NCBI GenBank assembly: GCA_022578605.1
Contig: MU394059.1
Location: forward strand, 682,001-746,000
From: Camillea tinctor
Taxonomy: Eukaryota; Ascomycota; Sordariomycetes; Xylariales; Xylariaceae
DNA: 64,000 bases
Reading direction: 5' to 3'
Shown piece after piece: positions 61,526 to 64,000 of the stretch. The notes below the pieces were generated by a model that worked only from the letters and a program-made list of their open reading frames with translations, searched no databases and had not been told where the DNA came from. How positions within the stretch are numbered: position 1 is the first letter of the stretch; each line of letters begins with the position of its first letter. Position numbers and translations under genes: made by a program.

Positions 61526-62773
61526 ATGGCATCGAAACCCGTTACCCCCCAGAATGACAATGTTGCGCACGCTCTCGCCGGCGCAGGAGGCGGTATTCTC
61601 TCTATGGTCCTGACGTACGTTTGTTCGCTTTGCCTCCCATGCGACTTGGCTGGTTGATAAACAAATGGCGGGTAATAGCGAATATCCCAAGATATCCAAT
61701 TCGCATTGTCGCCCAAACCAAAGAGAAAAAGCAGAGGGGAAAATATGACATGACATGACATAAAAGTTGACAAGGCCCTTCTCTTAGATATCCCCTCATT
61801 ACCCTCTCGACCCGCGCCCAAGTAGAATCGAAACGAGCCGAAACAGCCTTCCTCGCCGCAGTACGGCGTATTATCGCGCGCGAGGGCATTCCGGGCCTAT
61901 ACGCAGGCCTCGACAGCGCTGTGTTCGGCATCAGTGTGACTAACTTCGTATACTATTACTGGTATGAGTGGACGCGGGCATTGTTTGAGGGTCGGGCGGC
62001 AGCGGCTGGACGCGCAACCAAGCGACTAACGACGATCGAATCGATGATCGCAGGCGCTATTGCTGGGTCCGCCACGGTCATCCTGACGAACCCGATCTGG
62101 GTCGTCAACACGCGCATGACGACGCGGCGCGAGCACCTTGAGGAGAGCCAAGAGCTTGTCGTCGAGGGTAGCGGCGCCAAGGCCGTCACCGGTCCGGCTC
62201 CCAAGCCCCCTACGACTGTGGGCACGCTGCTGGCGCTGCTACGTGAGGAGGGGCCCCAGGCGCTGTTCCGCGGCGTCGTGCCCGCCCTCGTGCTCGTCAT
62301 CAACCCCATCCTGCAGTACACGCTCTTCGAGCAGATGAAGAACGTCGTCGAGCGTCGTCGCCGCGTCACCCCCACTATCGCCTTCTTCCTCGGCGCTCTC
62401 GGCAAGCTCTTCGCTACCTCCGTCACCTACCCCTATATTACGGTTAAAAGCCAGATGCACGTTGCCGCCCACGGCGAAAAGAGGGAGGGCATGAGCCAAG
62501 CCATCAGCCGTGTTATCCGGGAGGAAGGGTACGCTGGGTTGTATAAGGGTGAGTGACTAGATCAGACCATTCCGCTCTTCCACGGCTTTCTCTATATGCA
62601 CATATGTAGATATCTGGATATTTGCTAACTCGGTGTGATTGATCTCAGGCATCGGACCCAAAGTCACCCAGAGCGTCCTGACGGCAGCGTTCCTATTCGC
62701 GTTTAAGGATGTCCTCTATGAGCAGACGATCAAGCTACGGAGTAACGTAGCCCGGAAGGCCATCAAGGCGTAA
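61526..62773 (+). CDS. Peroxisomal adenine nucleotide carrier (Pmp47/Ant1 type)
   Basis: Predicted mitochondrial-carrier-family protein of the peroxisomal membrane that exchanges cytosolic ATP for AMP/ADP, feeding acyl-CoA activation for beta-oxidation (Candida Pmp47, yeast Ant1). Three exons, 61526-61614, 61788-62548 and 62649-62773, give 324 aa. Introns of 173 bp (GTACGT...CTTAG) and 100 bp (GTGAGT...CTCAG) keep all phases. The protein has three carrier repeats with modified signature helices: YPLITLSTRAQ, NPIWVVNTRMT and YPYITVKSQM. The non-canonical first signature and the third repeat's ITVKSQ segment are typical of the Pmp47 branch rather than of mitochondrial ADP/ATP carriers. The segment between repeats one and two is expanded by an Ala/Lys/Pro-rich loop. 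Family assignment is firm. Peroxisomal location and nucleotide substrate are inferred from branch resemblance. Confidence 0.88.
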
Positions 62774-64000
62774 TGTGGTGGGCAGCATAAACTCTACCCC
62801 CCATAACTTGAAGACAATCGTCTAGACGAAGCTCGTGGTAGCTAGAGTAGGTTGTGCTTTTTGGTGAAGGAAAAAAACAACCAACTTTTTTTTTACTACC
62901 TACTACCGTTGATGTTTTGTCACCTTTATTCTGCACACACCGCCACCCCTTATCGTGTTGCATATTCTTCTTGAGAATCGTATATGTACATATATATACA
63001 TAATAAGTTTCTATATTGTTTTTTCTCTCAGAGTCTTTACTTTCCTGCCAAGGCTGGTATTGTTGGGGAGCGCGGCGGCTAAAGCCCCCCCCTATCCCTC
63101 CCCCACACAGAGATGTGATCTACCGTGATATACGGGATTTCTCCAGAGAGGGTCAGGAAATGACATCGAAATAGATATAATCCATAGCTTTCGTTACGTA
63201 TGACGTCTTGTGTTTTCTAAAGATAGAAAGAGAGAGAGAAGATAGAAATATACACAAGAAATCAATAATATCAACAATGCCCGAACTTAGCCTCTTCTCA
63301 TGTAACAGTACAAGGAATCTTGTTCACCTAGTTCCTACAATGCGAAACCCCGTGGCGTATACAAAGGTATGGTTGTGCCAGTTGTATGTGATGGGTTGCC
63401 TCCACCTGCTTTCTATCTATCCAACCCACGCAAGTAGATATTCTTAGAGTACAGGGTTATGTAGATAGATAGGCAGGTAGGCAATGAGGATCCAGAAGCA
63501 CATCAAACCGAAAGAGGATGCGAGAGAGAGTAGCTATAAAAACAATCCGCAAGCTTCTAACTAGACCTACGCACACACCTAGCCATGGCGTCGATGGCCG
63601 GAAATTCTATCTAATACCCACCTCGCTTTCTAGCAATGGGAGAACGTATGTATATGTTACTCACTTTCTCCTCCCCCCCCCCTAACCCCTATTCCCTTTC
63701 GAACTTATCTTTCCTTTTTCTATTTCGTTTTATTTGATGTTTTCTCATTCTCCCATTTCCACCGCCCCCTTTCTTCTTCTTCTTTTTTTTTAAAAGTTTA
63801 CTCATATACCTTCTTCTATCTCTCCCATCGCAATTATCTTTCCCTCCCATGGAATCCCATGCGTGTGTCCATACCATCCTCCCATCCCATAAAACCCAGC
63901 TCAACCCAGCCCAGTTATTCCTCTATATAAGAGCCGTGTCTTCCCAACTCCTTTTTTTTTTATTCTTTCGATCTAGCATATATCACCTCCCTACCCCCAA
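62774..64000. other. Right-edge intergenic DNA
   Basis: No gene supported. The left part should contain the carrier's 3' UTR. CT-rich tracts fill 63665-63790, and a TATA-like element lies near the end. Any gene it serves starts beyond the window. Confidence 0.5.
63924..63930 (+). promoter_or_regulatory. Possible TATA box of a gene beyond the right edge
   Basis: TATATAA is followed by a CT-rich leader reaching the window end, a typical fungal core-promoter layout in the plus orientation. The gene itself is not in the window, so this is tentative. Confidence 0.3.

Noticed and set aside
61956..62426. 156-codon minus-strand frame
   Set aside because: Antisense to the well-supported carrier coding sequence.

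Overview
This is a stretch of a filamentous ascomycete (Pezizomycotina) nuclear chromosome. The genes carry short introns of about 50-170 bp with GTAAGT/GTATGT-type donors and CTAAC/CTGAC-like branch sites. The proteins also belong to fungal families: a KDM4/KdmA demethylase, an Abp2 ARS-binding protein, a UstYa-like DUF3328 oxidase and a Dal5-type permease. No bacterial operon, CRISPR array, rRNA or convincing tRNA was found. The species cannot be fixed from this window; a Sordariomycete-like genome is an inference.

Layout, left to right: (1) 569-6032 (-) a three-exon KDM4-family JmjN/JmjC/ePHD histone demethylase of about 1769 aa; (2) an 8.6-kb gene-free block with microsatellites, a G-rich tract and a TA-rich stretch; (3) 14668-16338 (-) a Ser/Pro-rich fungal protein of unknown function with one frame-preserving 78-bp intron; (4) a 15.5-kb gene-free block, AT-rich near its right end, with a foldback (MITE-like) structure at about 31077-31290; (5) 31795-33474 (-) a Dal5-like MFS permease; (6) 35149-36950 (+) a six-exon polynucleotide kinase 3'-phosphatase; (7) 38746-39249 (-) the small mitochondrial 2-oxoglutarate dehydrogenase subunit Kgd4/MRPS36; (8) 39250-45524, mostly empty apart from a probable gene relic with an in-frame stop at 44073-44459 (-); (9) 45525-46678 (+) a UstYa-like oxidase; (10) 47818-48036 (-) a small Cys-rich protein; (11) 49679-52031 (-) a seven-exon sugar-porter MFS transporter; (12) 57480-59579 (-) an Abp2-type DNA-binding protein; (13) 61526-62773 (+) a Pmp47/Ant1-type peroxisomal adenine nucleotide carrier.

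The genes do not form an obvious pathway. They are mostly housekeeping functions (chromatin, DNA repair, TCA cycle, replication-origin binding, peroxisomal ATP supply) plus two transporters, separated by unusually long intergenic DNA. The one pairing with a hint of secondary metabolism is the UstYa-like oxidase about 3 kb from a sugar-porter transporter, but no RiPP precursor, tyrosinase, P450 or backbone enzyme lies next to it, so I do not call a cluster. All exon boundaries were worked out by eye from splice signals, reading phase and family resemblance, and were not confirmed by alignment or RNA data.
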